From positions 4,264,417 through 4,328,416 of the forward strand of contig OW203997.1 of assembly GCA_934047225.1 (NCBI GenBank): 64,000 bases of DNA. The letters are read 5' to 3'. The number at the start of each line of letters is the position of its first letter. The first letter of the stretch is position 1. A program made the position numbers and the translations under genes. The notes below the pieces were generated by a model. That model was not told the DNA's origin, did no database searches, and saw only the letters and a list, made by a program, of their open reading frames with translations. This document shows positions 1-11,694 of this stretch, in pieces. Source of the DNA: Ypsolopha sequella (Eukaryota; Arthropoda; Insecta; Lepidoptera; Ypsolophidae).

Positions 1-484
1 GCCTTTTAAAAATACGCCGTTATTCCAAGCTATTAAGTATAACCAGCAAATAAATTAATACTTTTTTTACTTTTCGAAGGAATGATTATGATTTGTAAAA
101 AAGTTGGTACCTACTCAGAAAATATTATCCTTTGATTCGTAACGAGAACTTTTAACTTAAAAAAACGTTTTGATGTTCAAGCTCCAAGCAAAAAATAGTT
201 TTCTTGTGATAATCGAGCCATAAAAATTTAATAGGACTTAAAAACTCGAGGTTCTCGTATTATTTGTCAAGAAATAAGAAATTATGACTGATATGTAAGA
301 TTTGAGCCTATTACGGCAACTATAACATAATATATAATTTTTTTTTAATTAAGACTATATTGGGACTGGAAGGGTTTAGATGTAACGCAAAATAATACGT
401 TTAGATTAATTTAATCATATTATTATCAACTTTTTATGATAACTAAAAGAAATAAACTAAAAGTTAAAATAAAAGTTTAAACAG
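1..484. other. A+T-rich DNA without recognisable gene
   Basis: No convincing coding frame, RNA gene or repeat boundary is visible in this stretch. Confidence 0.5.
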
Positions 485-668
485 TATATTAAGCAGGGCC
501 TACTGAAAAAGGCATATTATAAAATAAATGAATATTTGGATGATGGTGAAGCATGGTGTTATAGTGATACTGATTTTGATGATAGTAGGTAATAATTTAA
601 TTAATTAATATAAATTCCTAACTTTTGATTCCTCTTAAGAGTTAACATTAATTAATTACAGACTGTAA
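485..668 (+). CDS. Possible last two exons of a small gene (weak)
   Basis: An open stretch from about 485 to 588 encodes an acidic peptide (segments KKAYYKINEYLDDG and CYSDTDFDDS). It ends at a consensus-like splice donor, AG|GTAATA. An acceptor (attacag, ending 661) lies 73 bp on; joining there adds two codons and a stop (R, L, TAA, ending 668). The upstream acceptor is poor, with no pyrimidine tract, and I do not recognise the protein. It could be the 3' end of a host gene or of a decayed transposon gene, or chance. The donor phase (two bases of a codon) is the same as in the candidate exon at 60134-60219. Function unknown. Confidence 0.2.
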
Positions 669-824
669 AAGGAAATAGACTGTATGAGACAGGTAGGCAA
701 AGATATATATGTTTTTCTTTTTTCATTAACCTGAATTCCTGCTGTCTTGTATTTTCTTATCCCTTGGTTAAAGTAGATATAAGTAATTCAATGTATAGTT
801 TAAGTTTATGTTAAAAAAAAGACA

Positions 825-1245
825 TGATCTTGCCAAGTTTCTTGCCCGTTCTTCTTAGCAAGACTAATCGAATGGGCGGAGGTAGGCATGTATTTATATA
901 CGTAACCTATTACTATGTAGTATATAGGATGGGATTTGGTCGGCCGCCTGGATTCGTGCTGGGGGCTCGGTTGGTGATCATTGAACCTTGTTCCTGGTCC
1001 CTGGCCGGGTCTCCGGTATGGGTTCGGGCGGTTGATTGGATTTCACCTTGTATAATAATATTTTACCTATAATTTTAATTGTATATATATTGCTACATAA
1101 ATTAAATAAACATTTAATCTAAGTAGTTCATGTACATTTATTATTTTATTACATATATTTTTATAAGATTAAAATTTGACTTGTGAAACGTGTATTATAT
1201 ATACCTACTTTGCAAAATAAACTTTTTGAATTTTGAATTTGAATA
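825..1245 (+). mobile_element. Non-LTR retrotransposon 3' UTR remnant
   Basis: It begins with a 'cttgcccgttcttct' type motif that I associate with 3' UTRs of abundant insect LINEs. It ends with AATAAA and a degenerate TTGAAT-type repeat tail (about 1217-1243), the tail style of several insect non-LTR elements. A GC-rich patch lies at 950-1050. No reverse transcriptase coding remains. The small open frame inside (824-1072) has no protein-like features and is not called. Confidence 0.35.
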
Positions 1246-1718
1246 CTCACAAATACATCAGTAATATACCTAGCAAACTGAACAGTTTATATCAATTGCA
1301 CTCCCTTTTTTATTAAACAAATAACTTAAGCTTAAATTACTTAAAACAACATTACTTAAAATAATAATAAAAAGACAAAAATAAATACCTCTAATCTAAA
1401 CTATATTAAATTATTTTATGAGATAGTCAACAGTTTTATAGTTTCGTAGCCAAGGGCATAGTGTAGACAATGTAAGCCCATGGACATACAAAAAAGGTGG
1501 ACGGAGTTACGCTAAACAAAACTGAAGCACCCATAGTAGAAAGTCTACTCGCTTGTAGGTACGAGCCCAGCACGCACACATTCCATCATAGTAAGTAATT
1601 CATATACTAAGTCCACTCACGCAGTTTTAATCCGCCACCATTGTTACTATGCTTCCGTAGTTGCTTAATGCCGACTCCGTCCGCTTTTTTTGTGCGTCTC
1701 CGAGAAAGCCCTTATCAT
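1246..1718. other. No recognisable feature
   Basis: A+T-rich DNA between a LINE 3' end and a TTAA-flanked MITE. Nothing supportable was seen. Confidence 0.4.
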
Positions 1719-2374
1719 TTAAGGGCCTTACTATTGCCAAATGGGTACTTTCTAAAGCCTACTCCTCGTTTATGGCCATACCAAATATAATGAAAAAATG
1801 TATTATGAATAATCAACTCTTAGACAACATATGCTACATTTTTCTCAAGTACCTATTGTTAAGCAGGGCGTCGAGGACAATTAATGTAATTTGTACCTGT
1901 CAACCGTGTCACCTGGGCCCCAAGATTCAAGCCTAGCTTACGTTGGGGACCGCTGGATACACACTCTGATTTGTAAATTTGTAATAATTGAAATAAATAA
2001 ATTTTTCATTTTTCATTTTTTTTACTTTTTCATACCACCAAAACTTCTACATGATTTTTTTTTTTTACTGAATTGTGTTTTTTGACCCCAAATTCCCTAC
2101 TGCTCCTGAGTGGCTCAGCCGATTGAATTCATCTATGCTTTGATAAATAGATAAACTTTATAGCTATAAATATAACATAAGATTATTCAATCGAGTAATC
2201 ACGTCCAAGTGAAAAGTATAATTTTCTCCTATTTCGCCCTCTCAAGGACGCAGCGAGCGTCGTAACAGCCACTATGCATTGCGCGCTGATATGAACGTTA
2301 TATCAATGTCGTTTCCGTTGATATTTGTAGTGACAAATATCGAGCTGCTAATTTGACGATGGTAATCGCCTTAA
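1719..2374. mobile_element. TTAA-flanked MITE, family 2, copy 1 (with insertion)
   Basis: It is bounded by TTAA at 1719-1722 and 2371-2374. The right end reads GGTAATCGCC|TTAA. It aligns along its length with 6884-7357: shared blocks include gccaaatgggtac, acaacatatgc, tttcgccct and gacgcagcgagcgtcgtaac. The left end has drifted (GGGCCTTA instead of GGCGCTTA). About 180 bp are present here and absent from the sister copy, marking a later insertion. A TTAA target is typical of piggyBac-like and Kolobok-like transposition. No transposase is encoded. Confidence 0.75.
1845..2022 (+). mobile_element. Short LINE-type 3' end nested in the MITE
   Basis: This segment is absent from the sister MITE at 6884-7357, so it was inserted after that element. 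It ends in GAAATAAATAAATTTTTC followed by a T-rich TTTTTCAT repeat. That looks like a polyadenylation signal plus a simple-repeat tail of a 5'-truncated retroposon. A similar tail occurs near 55859-55889. Confidence 0.45.
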
Positions 2375-3665
2375 GCACTTTTCAATTTCAGAATTATTGC
2401 GTTCAAAACTGACCAGGCTATCATAAAAAATATAAATTTTGGTTTACTTTAAGTTAATACATTTTTAAATTACTGAAAAGCTCCCTCCATTTCCAGAAAT
2501 ACGTAGAGATTTGAAAATCTGAAAAATCTAAATTTCATTACATGGTTATTTTTGTACAATTATTTTTTAATTCAATTTTCTCTTTTCTACTGCCCACTTA
2601 TAGCTTATATTATTATGTAAATACACTAAAAACCTATTAATTATACGAAGTTGTAATATACCATAATGATAGATATTTTCGAATGTGAGTTTACGCCATA
2701 AGTAGAATTATGAAACAAATAATATATATAGTTGTTCACATCTACATATTTTCATTCATTTTGGAGTGATCGGTTTCAGAACTTTCTCTTGATAGTCAAG
2801 CATTGGGTAAAGTAACGTCAGTATTAAAACAATTTGGCTTGCTAAGTAGCTTTTACACAAACTAGCACAACTTAACAATATAAATACCCCATGGGATGGT
2901 CTTCAGCCATCCATGCATAGTTTCTTAAATACTACAGCAACTTCATTATTTCTGCAAGTGGTTTTAAAGATTAACAATTTACTTAACAAAATATCCGCAT
3001 ATTTCTACAAGGAGCTTCCGCCATATTTTAATTAAAATTCCATTTAACTAAGTCGAATTTTCATCTCAATACTACTGAATCGGGCACGTTTGCTATCATT
3101 AACGGATGGTAGACCAATCATTTGAATGCACTGAGTTATGAAGCCCTAATGGAATAAGACATTAGTGTGGAGATAGCGTGCGAGAACGAATATTATTGGA
3201 CCGTAATACCTCTTGAAATCTTCCTGTGTATTCTTATTGAAAGCGGTGATCAGTTTTCGTATTTACAAATACAAAGTGGCGCAAAAGTAATGTCATAATT
3301 TGAATTGTGTCACTGTGCTTTGACATTTATGTTGTAGATATCATAGAATTACAAGATAAACAATGTAGTAGAGAAAATGATACCAAAAAATTGCTACAAT
3401 TAAATTACATTAAAATTAAATTACATTTAAATTACATTACTATTAGATTTAATATTTTACTTAATATTTTGGACAATCCTGCATATAACTACTAAATTCA
3501 ACAAAGACAATCAATACGTTACTGTAAACTTTTTTTTTGGGCCGATTAATACGAGAAATTGGGCAAAATGTGGTTCAAAACATTCTTATGACTAAATCAT
3601 ATTTACCTGTGAAATTTGGGTTATTTGTCCTTGTCACATCACAATTACTCACGGCACGAGATAAA
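2375..3665. other. No recognisable feature
   Basis: A+T-rich single-copy-looking DNA. The short open frames present show no protein family features. Confidence 0.45.
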
Positions 3666-3774
3666 CCAATCAACAACAACAACAACAACAATACAACTTT
3701 ATTTGTACACCATATAAAAAGAAACAGAAATATAAATACTTAATTTTAACTAACGTATTATGTAGCACAAACAG

Positions 3775-3810
3775 GCGGCCTTATCGCTTAAAGCGATCTC
3801 TTCCAGACAA
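3775..3810 (-). other. LINE 3'-UTR hairpin
   Basis: On the minus strand GGAAGAGATCGCTT is followed at once by AAGCGATAAGGCCGCC, giving a perfect ATCGCTT/AAGCGAT stem (3783-3796). A matching structure with other stem bases lies at 8300-8370. In CR1/L2-type LINEs, 3'-UTR structures can be recognised by the element's reverse transcriptase; that role is inferred here. Confidence 0.6.
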
Positions 3811-4050
3811 CCTTAGGGTGGATGAAACTGTTTAGAATGATTGCTGAAATGGTGGTGTACTATTTTTAATAATAGATATATTTCAATATTAATAGATAAA
3901 CGTATTAATATATAATGATAAATACATACTAATAAAATATATAACAAACAATAAAAATAATATATATATGTATATGTCATGAAATAAATTGTCAAAAATA
4001 TAAATAAATTGGAAAAAATAAAAAATAATGATAATGAATAATCTCGGTAA

Positions 4051-6561
4051 TCAGAGTGAAAGATAGTGTCCTTTAACTAGTCTCTTGAAGATAGGCAGGG
4101 AAGGGGCTCTTCTTATATGTAAAGGAAGATCATTCCACAAACGAACAGCTTGTACCGAGAACGATTTATTGAAGAAAGACGATGAGTGCTCCGGCGTGGC
4201 AAGAAGCAGATTCTGAGAAGACCGTAAAATGCGGTCATGGATATCATGAAGAAAACGAAAGCGAGTTTTAAGGTAAGAAGGAGTTGAAGGATTATTCAAC
4301 ACAGAAAACAAGAGGGACAGGATATGAGCATTACGGCGATGACGAATGGGAAGCCATTTAAGTTGGAAACGAAATTCAGAAATGTGATCAAATTTGCGAA
4401 GACCAAAAATAAACCTGATACAGAAATTTTGAAGACGTTCGAGTCTATCAAGTTGTGCCTCGGTAACGTCAAGGTAACAGACATCGGCGTAGTCGAGAAT
4501 AGGAAGTAAAAGAGAATGTGCAAGCGCAATTTTAGTGGCAGTTGGAAGGAAATTTCGAAGCCTTCTTAGAGCTCCTGCTGCCGCAAACAATTTCCTACAA
4601 ACTTCATTTATTTGTGGATCCCAAGACAAGCAACTATCTAACAGGAGACCAAGATTTTTTGCTTTGTTGCTATATGGAATTAATGTCCCTTCAAATACAA
4701 TATTAGGTAGCAGTTGCCAGTCAATCCTAGCTGTAAACCAGGGACTACCCATAATAATAACTTGAGTCTTGGTGGGATTGATTTTCAAACCATATTCATT
4801 ACTCCACACAGATATTCTAGATAAATTAGCATTGGTTGTGATTATGGCTTGTGAAAGATCTTCTAATTTAGCTTGTGTGTAGATTTGGAGATCATCTGCG
4901 TAAAGGTGGTAGGAAGAAGATATAAACTGAGAAATATTATTAATAAATATAGCGAAAAGTAGAGGAGATAAGACGCCACCTTGAGGAACACCGGCAGTAG
5001 TGTCACACCATTCTGAAAAAGTATCATCAATGCGGACACGTTGCCGGCGTCCTTGTAGATAACTACGAAACCAGCCAATCACCGCCGGAGATATGTTAAG
5101 AGAACTAAGCAGGCCTAGAAGGATGTCAAAGTCAGCTGCATTAAACGCGTTTGAAAAATCAAGTAGAGTCAGAACGGTGAGCTGTCCATCATCCATACCC
5201 CTTCGTATGTCGTCAGTAATTTCCACCAAAGCCGTAACGGTACTATGGCCAGGGCGAAAACCCGACTGATGAGAATTAAGGAGGTTGTTTTTATTGAGAA
5301 AGAAACTCAACTGATGGTGAACTGCCCGCTCAAGGACCTTAGAGAGGAACGGAAGGATAGAGATTGGACGGTATTCAGAAAAGGATGTGGGATTCGCTTA
5401 TTTTGGCAATGGGGTGACTTGGGCATCTTTCCACAAAGTTGGAAATGATTCGGAGGAAATGGAGTGATTTAGAATACAAGTGATAATGGGTAAAATAATA
5501 TCAATAATGGGTATAATCATTTTGCGACTGACACAATCACATCCTACTGCGTTGGATGTAATGGCAATGATGTGTTTCCTAACATCACAATCGGTGAGTT
5601 GGCTAAACATAAATGGAGGGTACTCGGGTGATGAGATTGAAGAAAGAGTATTCAATGTGTTTGTTTTCGTAGCACTATCAAAAGTGGTCGAAGAAGAAAA
5701 ATGTTGGTTGAGTGAATTTAAATTTAAATCTGTTGGAATTGATTCTTTACGTGATTTACCAACACCCAATGACTTGAGAAATTTCCATACTTTGGCTGAA
5801 TCGCCATTTTCAACGGATTCATGAATATGGCGTCGTTGAGCGTCCCTACACACCTTGTTGCAGTGATTCCGAATGCGTAAGTACCTTTCCCTATTAGTAT
5901 CAGTGGGCCGACGTTTAAATTTTGACTTGGCAAGTATCTTCTTTTCCATCACCTGTTTGATGTCGTCAGTGAGCCAGGGAGCAGGAACATGTTTTATCTT
6001 GATGGCTTTAACTGGAGCATGTATGTCAAACAGCTGTATCAATAAGGAGTTGAAGACAGAAACTTGATCATCAACAAAATCATTATTTAAAACTACAGTC
6101 CAGTCAATGCCTTTAGCATCCTCCCTAAGATTATCTAGATTCATACCACTAAAATTACGTTGCAGAAGAAATTTTGGCTTAGATTTTGGGGGACGAACTT
6201 TATATGATAGATAAATTAAATCGTGATAGGAAAAAGCATCAGCACTATATTGCCCATGTTTGACAACGTGCGCTAAAGATGAAACCATAATAAGGTCAAG
6301 AAGAGAAGGCTGACAATTAGGAAAGTGATGAGTTGAGTTTGACGGAAGAATATGTAAATTATTGGAACTAACGAGAGACCTGAGAGAAGAAGAACGATGA
6401 TCGTTTTTAAGAAGACACGTATTAAAATCACCCATTACAATTGTGTGACTATAAGATGGAGCTAAGTTTTGTAGAAGACTTTCGAAGGAAAAGAAGTAAT
6501 TAATATTCATGGAAGGGGGATAGTAAATAAATATAGTTTCAAACTTTCCATACTGACCGAT
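4051..6561 (-). pseudogene. LINE endonuclease-reverse transcriptase ORF2, one internal stop
   Basis: One frame is open from 6561 to 4051 except for a single TAA at 5398-5400. Counting from the ATG at 6510, the apurinic-type endonuclease C-terminus has GDFN (27-30), SLLDLI (69-74) and the catalytic SYHD (94-97). A linker ending TLWKDAQVTPLPK then meets the stop. The frame continues with YRPISILP, QSGFRPGHST, LDFSNAF, GVPQGGVLSP and YADD (catalytic Asp pair near 4890-4900). A thumb and a C-terminal tail rich in R, L and W follow. GVPQGGVLSP differs slightly from the usual GVPQGSVLGP. The enzyme would nick target DNA and copy its own RNA in place. This copy is dead by truncation and the stop, but the rest of the frame is well kept, so the insertion looks fairly recent. 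Confidence 0.93.
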
Positions 6562-6883
6562 TTAAATGAGACACCTGTATATTTTTGATATTTGACATGA
6601 AATTGCTCTTCGTAAAGGATAAATTCTTAGGATTTAGAATAAATTCAGAAGGAATAACTACAACTGCTAAAGAATTGCTCCAAGCTAAAGATAACGCATA
6701 CAAAAAATGTAGGACATGTTAGTGTTTTATTTAATAATGTAATCGTATGTAGCTTCAATATAATTGAATTTTAAAAGCTGCAAATTCCAAATAAAACCTT
6801 CCTGATTTCCTGAGCATGGAATTACTTTAAAACCAATATAATTCATTGTAGCTCAGTTGTTTTTTGAGCGTTAAAAATATTTC

Positions 6884-7357
6884 TTAAGGCGCTTAATGTC
6901 GCCAAATGGGTACTCTCTAAAGCCTACTCCTCTTTTATTTCCAAACCAAAAATTTTGAAAAAATGTATAATGGATTATCGACTCTAGGACAACATATGCA
7001 ACATTTTTCTTTTTCGTACCATAAAAACTTCTATACGAAAAATAGTTTTAACTGAATGGTGTTTTTTGGCTTGATTTCCCTACTGCTCCTAAGCGGCTTG
7101 GTAGTTTTAATTCATTTGTGCTTCGATAAATAGATTAACTTGATAACTATAAAAATAACATGGGATTATTCAATCGAACAATCACGTCCATATGAAAAGT
7201 ATTATTTTCTCCTATTTCGCCCTATCAAGGACGCAGCGAGCGTCGTAACAGCCACCACGCATTGTGCGCTGATATGAACGTTATTTCAATGTCGTTTCCG
7301 TCGAAATTCGTACAGACAAACATCGAGCTGCTAATTTGGCGATGGTAATCGCCTTAA
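6884..7357. mobile_element. TTAA-flanked MITE, family 2, copy 2
   Basis: It is bounded by TTAA at 6884-6887 and 7354-7357. The left end is GGCGCTTAATGTCGCC and the right end, read inward, is GGCGATTACCATCGCC. These form an imperfect terminal inverted repeat that is itself partly palindromic (GGCG...CGCC). The copy is full length, about 470 bp, and without the insertion seen at 1845-2022. No coding capacity. It shares its right TTAA with the next MITE. Confidence 0.8.
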
Positions 7358-7440
7358 GGCACTACGGAAAAAAATATTCACTTTTAGAACTTCCATATCT
7401 ACTTCAGTATAGAATGTATTACTTTGATAAGTATTCGAGT
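7354..7440. mobile_element. TTAA MITE, family 1, truncated left end
   Basis: It starts TTAAGGCACTACGG and follows family 1 (58437-58861) for about 85 bp (attcacttttagaactt, ctacttcagtatagaatgta), then diverges. It abuts the family 2 copy, using the same TTAA. Confidence 0.65.
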
Positions 7441-7749
7441 ATTCGATACAAAGAATCAGCCCTTAAAACAACACATGAATCTTTTAAATATTTCTGATTG
7501 CTCTGCTACCGAAGATTCGTTTTTTAGGGACCGGGTGTAATTCTTCACCTTAATACAATAATCGGCTCACTCATTTCTAAGATAAGTTTCAAACAGAGAA
7601 GAAAAAAAAATGTTTTGTTATTTAAGTTTGTAAAAATCCTAATAACTATAACTCAAAGTGCTTCTGGTGTTACTACGCAACAAAGATATTTTTTTTTTTA
7701 TGGTAACACTATTTATTACACATTTATAATTCGTATCTGAAAAAAAAAA

Positions 7750-8045
7750 GCCGTCTGAAAACGAAGACTGACTAGAATAGAAAAAGGAATGCTTCGTTGG
7801 TTTGGGCTTATAATGGGATGAATTAACATAAAGTGACGAAAGAAATGTATGGTACACAAGTCGAAAGCATATTTTGACCAGGCCGCCCTAGAAGGACGTA
7901 TGCTGAGTATGGCGATCAAATTCGCGACATATATGGAGAAGGGCAAAGTCAAAAGTACCCGGACTTAAAGAGCTTGTATGACTAGACTGACGAATGTGGA
8001 AGGTCTAACCTTAAACTACGAGTATGATAGGCTATGCCTGTTGTA
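7750..8045 (+). pseudogene. Decayed LINE reverse transcriptase C-terminus
   Basis: Translated pieces in shifting plus-strand frames match the better-kept copy at 57213-57650 (minus): RIEKGMLRWFG, then PGRPRRTYAEYGDQ, then KSLYD, then a Cys/Arg-rich end. Stops and frameshifts break it throughout. The R-x-GRPxRTW-like tail is typical of RTE-like insect LINEs. No activity is possible. Confidence 0.7.
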
Positions 8046-8299
8046 CAAGTGCAAGTCTGAAACGAAGAATTTAAGCTGTATTATACAAAATATACCGAAA
8101 ATATAATTAAATTGTTAGAGATCGTATTTCAGATTTATAAGGTTAAAGCCAAAATAAATTTAATGGCGAGATACCAGATAATTAACCTTGATTGAATATT
8201 ATTGCCAGCTCGGAAATACAGTCTTACACATGGGGATCGAATGACTGGACCTAAAGAAAATATGTTTAAATAATGCTGTTGATTATTTCTAACATCTTT

Positions 8300-8432
8300 T
8301 TCATTCCACCCAAAGGTTGCCTGGGATATATTGCTATTATATTAGCAATAAGTGCTGCCTTTGTACACAATATCTGTTTTTTATGTAAAAATGTATTGTT
8401 AATTAACAACAACTGTAATAAATAAATAAAAT
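8300..8432 (+). mobile_element. CR1-like LINE 3' UTR fragment
   Basis: It carries the same organisation as the 3' UTR at 3690-3810: AAAGGTTGCCTGG, a short hairpin (TTGCTA / TAGCAA), GCTGCCTTTGTACACAA, then AATAAATAAATAAA as tail. All coding sequence is missing, so this is an extremely 5'-truncated insertion of a related subfamily. Confidence 0.6.
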
Positions 8433-8625
8433 GAAAATTTATTATTTAAAACAGACATTTTACGATCTTGCGTCTGTCTCTAAGTTTTCTTCAAGCCGAT
8501 TGTAAAGAGATAAATAAATCCCATCAAAACCATTTCATGTAAAGTAAGTTGCCAAGACTCACAAACTCATAATTATTGTCTTTAATTATTGTAATTGGTT
8601 TGTCCGTTTTAATTAAAGTAAATAA

Positions 8626-8656
8626 ATAAATATAATATAATATAATATAATATAAT
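8626..8656. repeat. (TATAA)n microsatellite
   Basis: Consecutive TATAA units, followed by unrelated sequence. No gene is attached. Confidence 0.85.
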
Positions 8657-8659
8657 ACT

Positions 8660-10177
8660 TTTAAAGTTATCAGATCTCGTGTAACCAAGCCAAGCCTCTA
8701 ACTATACAAGGCCTACCTACAAGCTTTAACTCTAGAAACCCTACATATTTGTCAAAAAGTATGGCTTTGCCGTCTGGCAGCCGTCGTATAGACACTCCCA
8801 TGGTGTTATGCTAAGAATTTAAGTCTAGTTTATTTTTGTGGTTGTGTCATGCACATTTTGACCAAGATGTATGGTTTGTAGAGTAAGGGGCTCCGCTCTA
8901 CATGAGATCTGGCAACACTAACAATGAAAGCGTTATGAGCTTGTGAGTCATGGCAACCTACATTCCATGAATTGTTTTTAAAGGGATTTAATTTATTTTT
9001 GTAAGGTAATTTCATGAACAGACCTACACCCCCCTCTATGGGGGCTTGGAGAGTGAAAATTACAGAATTTTAAATTTTTTCTCATTTTAATAAGGTTCCT
9101 TTGCGCCACACATATAACCTGGAATCTTTTTCTTTTAGCAATGGCCTTCTGTCTATGGTTTGACGTGACAAGGATATACAATTAAAAGTTAGGTAACCCG
9201 AGGTAAGTTCCTGAAGTGGATACTCCTATGTTCGCGCCTCGTATGGAAGACCTGTTGAAAATTGAAAAATAAATTAATGCTTATTTGATAGGAACAATAA
9301 AACAATTGAAACGACTTCGACATCGCCATCAGGAAGTTTATTTTTTAATGTCAATTATCAATGTTATCAAACAATTTTCAAATGTAATTTAGTATATATT
9401 TAGTGACTCGATGGTTGATAAAAGGACGTAACTGGGCCCTCGACTGGACAGCGGGTGCCCTACAAACTGCGAGTCGGTGTCGCCGCAAAAGCATCTTGCT
9501 TGTCCCCAGTCGTCGAGCCTATCGCTTGCAACTCCATGCTCTTCAAAGTGGAAGTGGAATGTTGCTGTGTATCAGTACCCCTTATAATACGCAGATCGAA
9601 GGTTTTTTTTTAAATGACTCTGTTGTAGGAAGACACAGTGTTTTCAAAATATTCTGGAAGGGTCGTGACGCCCGTGAACTTTGCATTCACGTCGTAGGTT
9701 TCGTTATCAAGTCTAGCTTAGTGATATATCTATTAAAAATACCTATAAGAATAACTAACTCAGCACTTACAGTAACGCAATTAGTAGTATTCACTTTATT
9801 AACCAACGTTTGTATCTTCGACACAACCCGCTGCTTTTTGGTTGCTCATGGGCAATGCATTTAGAAAAAAAAAGTTGTTGTCGTAGAGACATCTGGTTGG
9901 AACGATGTTCTGTTCAATACTGTCGGGACACACCCCCGACACTCCATACTGAGTGCTCAAGTTATTTACCTACACTCTCACGCGCGCACTGGCTTGTCCG
10001 CACACGCTTCTGTGTGTGCGTGAGCTAGTCTAGGGCTGGCAGCAAGCGTGTGAGCGTCGTCAATCGAGATGGACAACATTTATAGTCAGCAACTTATATG
10101 ATTCTCTTCCTAAATTTTAGCATGGTTAATTCCAAGGTCCTAGTTCTGGTTCACCATGGATTAAATTTGTATTAAAA
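8660..10177. other. No recognised gene; one 153-codon open frame of doubtful meaning
   Basis: An open frame at 9403-9864 (plus) shows no motif, signal peptide or family resemblance and crosses a poly(T) run, so it is probably chance. The 9870-10060 part is richer in CG dinucleotides (cgcgcgcactgg, gtgtgtgcgtgagc). Nothing further can be supported. Confidence 0.4.
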
Positions 10178-10250
10178 ATATATACATCGTCACGACTTTA
10201 ATCAAATGATCGAGGGGGTGTTAGAGGTGTTCCGAGTGTTAACTTCGAAA
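10178..10250 (-). mobile_element. SINE 3' end fragment
   Basis: Minus-strand reading gives ACACTCGGAACACCTC and ACACCCCCTCGA, then GTCGTGACGATGTATA. This matches the 3' part of the tRNA-derived SINE at 53858-54157 and the copy at 60278-60455. The head is missing. Confidence 0.6.
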
Positions 10251-10339
10251 TGCAATTTAAAAAATCTCCGTTCTTTATTTTTTGCTCCGTTTTCAATGCA
10301 TCCATAAACACCACGAAAACGAACCATATTAATTAAAAA

Positions 10340-10640
10340 TCAGTATCGTAATAAAACAAAATACGCGCGCAGTGAACGAGTGGTACTCGAGCTCTGCGTG
10401 CCACCAGATTTGCCACTAAATTGGTGGGGACGATAATACCGCGGGGGCGATAATCTCGCGCGGGGAAGTGAGTGTCGCTTCTTTACGTAGTAATACGTTA
10501 TATTCTCTGGTCGGGACGTGCAAGCGGAGCAAATGCAAAGCAAGCCGCCGCTCGCTCGATCACCCCACCGCGTACTATGAAACGCGGTAAGAAGCGTTAA
10601 CGATGAATAAGTGTATGCAAAGCGATACAGCAAAACGTCT
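10340..10640. other. CG-rich island, unassigned
   Basis: Clearly richer in G+C and CpG than its surroundings (cgcgggggcgataatctcgc and similar). The minus strand is open for 97 codons without recognisable motifs. It may be a lepidopteran dispersed repeat or a promoter-like island; I cannot decide. Confidence 0.3.
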
Positions 10641-10649
10641 CACTCGAGA

Positions 10650-11694
10650 TGTTACACTTTTTTCCGCCTAGCTTCCATTCGCCAAGCATCTGGAGTATAT
10701 GACGTGCGATAAGAAACTTCGTTACTAAAATAACGTTTGGAATTGCCCTAAACGTATTGCCCGTAACTGTATTGCGTGTATTGAAATTATTTCTCTTTCG
10801 ATTTTTTGTTGCTTTCTTACGTAGAGTTAAATAAAATGTTTCACCATGTCAAGTATATAGGAACACTACTGTTTAGGCATTCAAAGACGTATTTAAGACA
10901 AATCAAAATTTACAGTTTTTCTAATGAAAACAGTGATAAAATATGTCATACTCGTACAAACAGTTGCAAAGAAAAAAAAAGCTAAAATAATGTTAAAAGT
11001 AGAATTAACAGCCTCTTTGCGAAGTGTACATTATAGAAAATTCCCATAAAATTTTATAAAAAATATATGCTAATAACCGTTGAATTATTGTTTCCTTTCG
11101 CAGAGGGTATACAAATACCTAATTTTGAAAAAAATAAAAAAGTGCTATTGATTTATAGGGCCCAAATGGAAGTCCTTTTAGGAAACTGCTGAAATCTTGG
11201 CGATAAACAAATTTATTTACCTTGAGAAATGGCAGTTGGAGTTTAAATGAAAATTTAGCGAACGTCGTTAATCTTAAAGTTAATTCGGATTTATTAATTG
11301 AAAAAGTTTACTTTGGCATTCGTAAACAGCAATTTGTCTTTGTTTTGACAAGGTTTTGACAAAGTCCTCTTCTATCTCTCCATTGAGAAATGGTGTCAAT
11401 AAATTTGCATATTTACGGTGAAAATGATAGAGTTCTTATAATGCTAATTGAGTTTGAACAATACAACAGCTCGTTTTGTGTAGCTATTTCCAGAGAATAA
11501 TTTATTATATTGTAATTATTGTAAGTCCTTTAGGAGAATGAGTTGAATAGTTTATGCTCTGGACTCTACGTACTAAAAGCAAAGGTTTTGATTTAAAGAA
11601 ATTATAACTATGAGAATACAGAAATAGAACTTGAGGTGAGGTGATTATGACCCTATTACAAGCCCTTAGGGATATAGATCAAGACAACAATAAA
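10650..11694. other. No recognisable feature
   Basis: A+T-rich DNA; no coding, RNA or repeat structure identified. Confidence 0.4.

Larger units (their letters stand above)
3666..6561 (-). mobile_element. 5'-truncated CR1/L2-like LINE
   Basis: Read on the minus strand, the element starts inside the endonuclease domain near 6561. It runs through endonuclease and reverse transcriptase to a stop at 4051, then a 3' UTR of about 380 bp. It ends in a (TTG)n tail (3671-3690 as CAA on plus) instead of poly(A). An AATAAA lies just before the tail (TTTATT at about 3701 on plus). The lack of RNase H, the LYADDLQIY catalytic block and a C-terminal SVQAVRLWNDLP motif fit the CR1/L2/Daphne group. The exact clade needs a tree. 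A stop at 6562-6564 and loss of upstream coding mark 5' truncation, as expected for target-primed reverse transcription. Confidence 0.9.

Noticed and set aside
4324..5078. Overlapping open frames on both strands inside the LINE
   Set aside because: Shadows of the reverse transcriptase frame.
7716..7952. 78-codon minus-strand frame
   Set aside because: Shadow of the plus-strand LINE C-terminus relic; the plus reading has the recognisable motifs.
9403..9864. 153-codon plus-strand open frame
   Set aside because: No domain, signal or family resemblance; crosses a homopolymer run and has no splice or promoter context.
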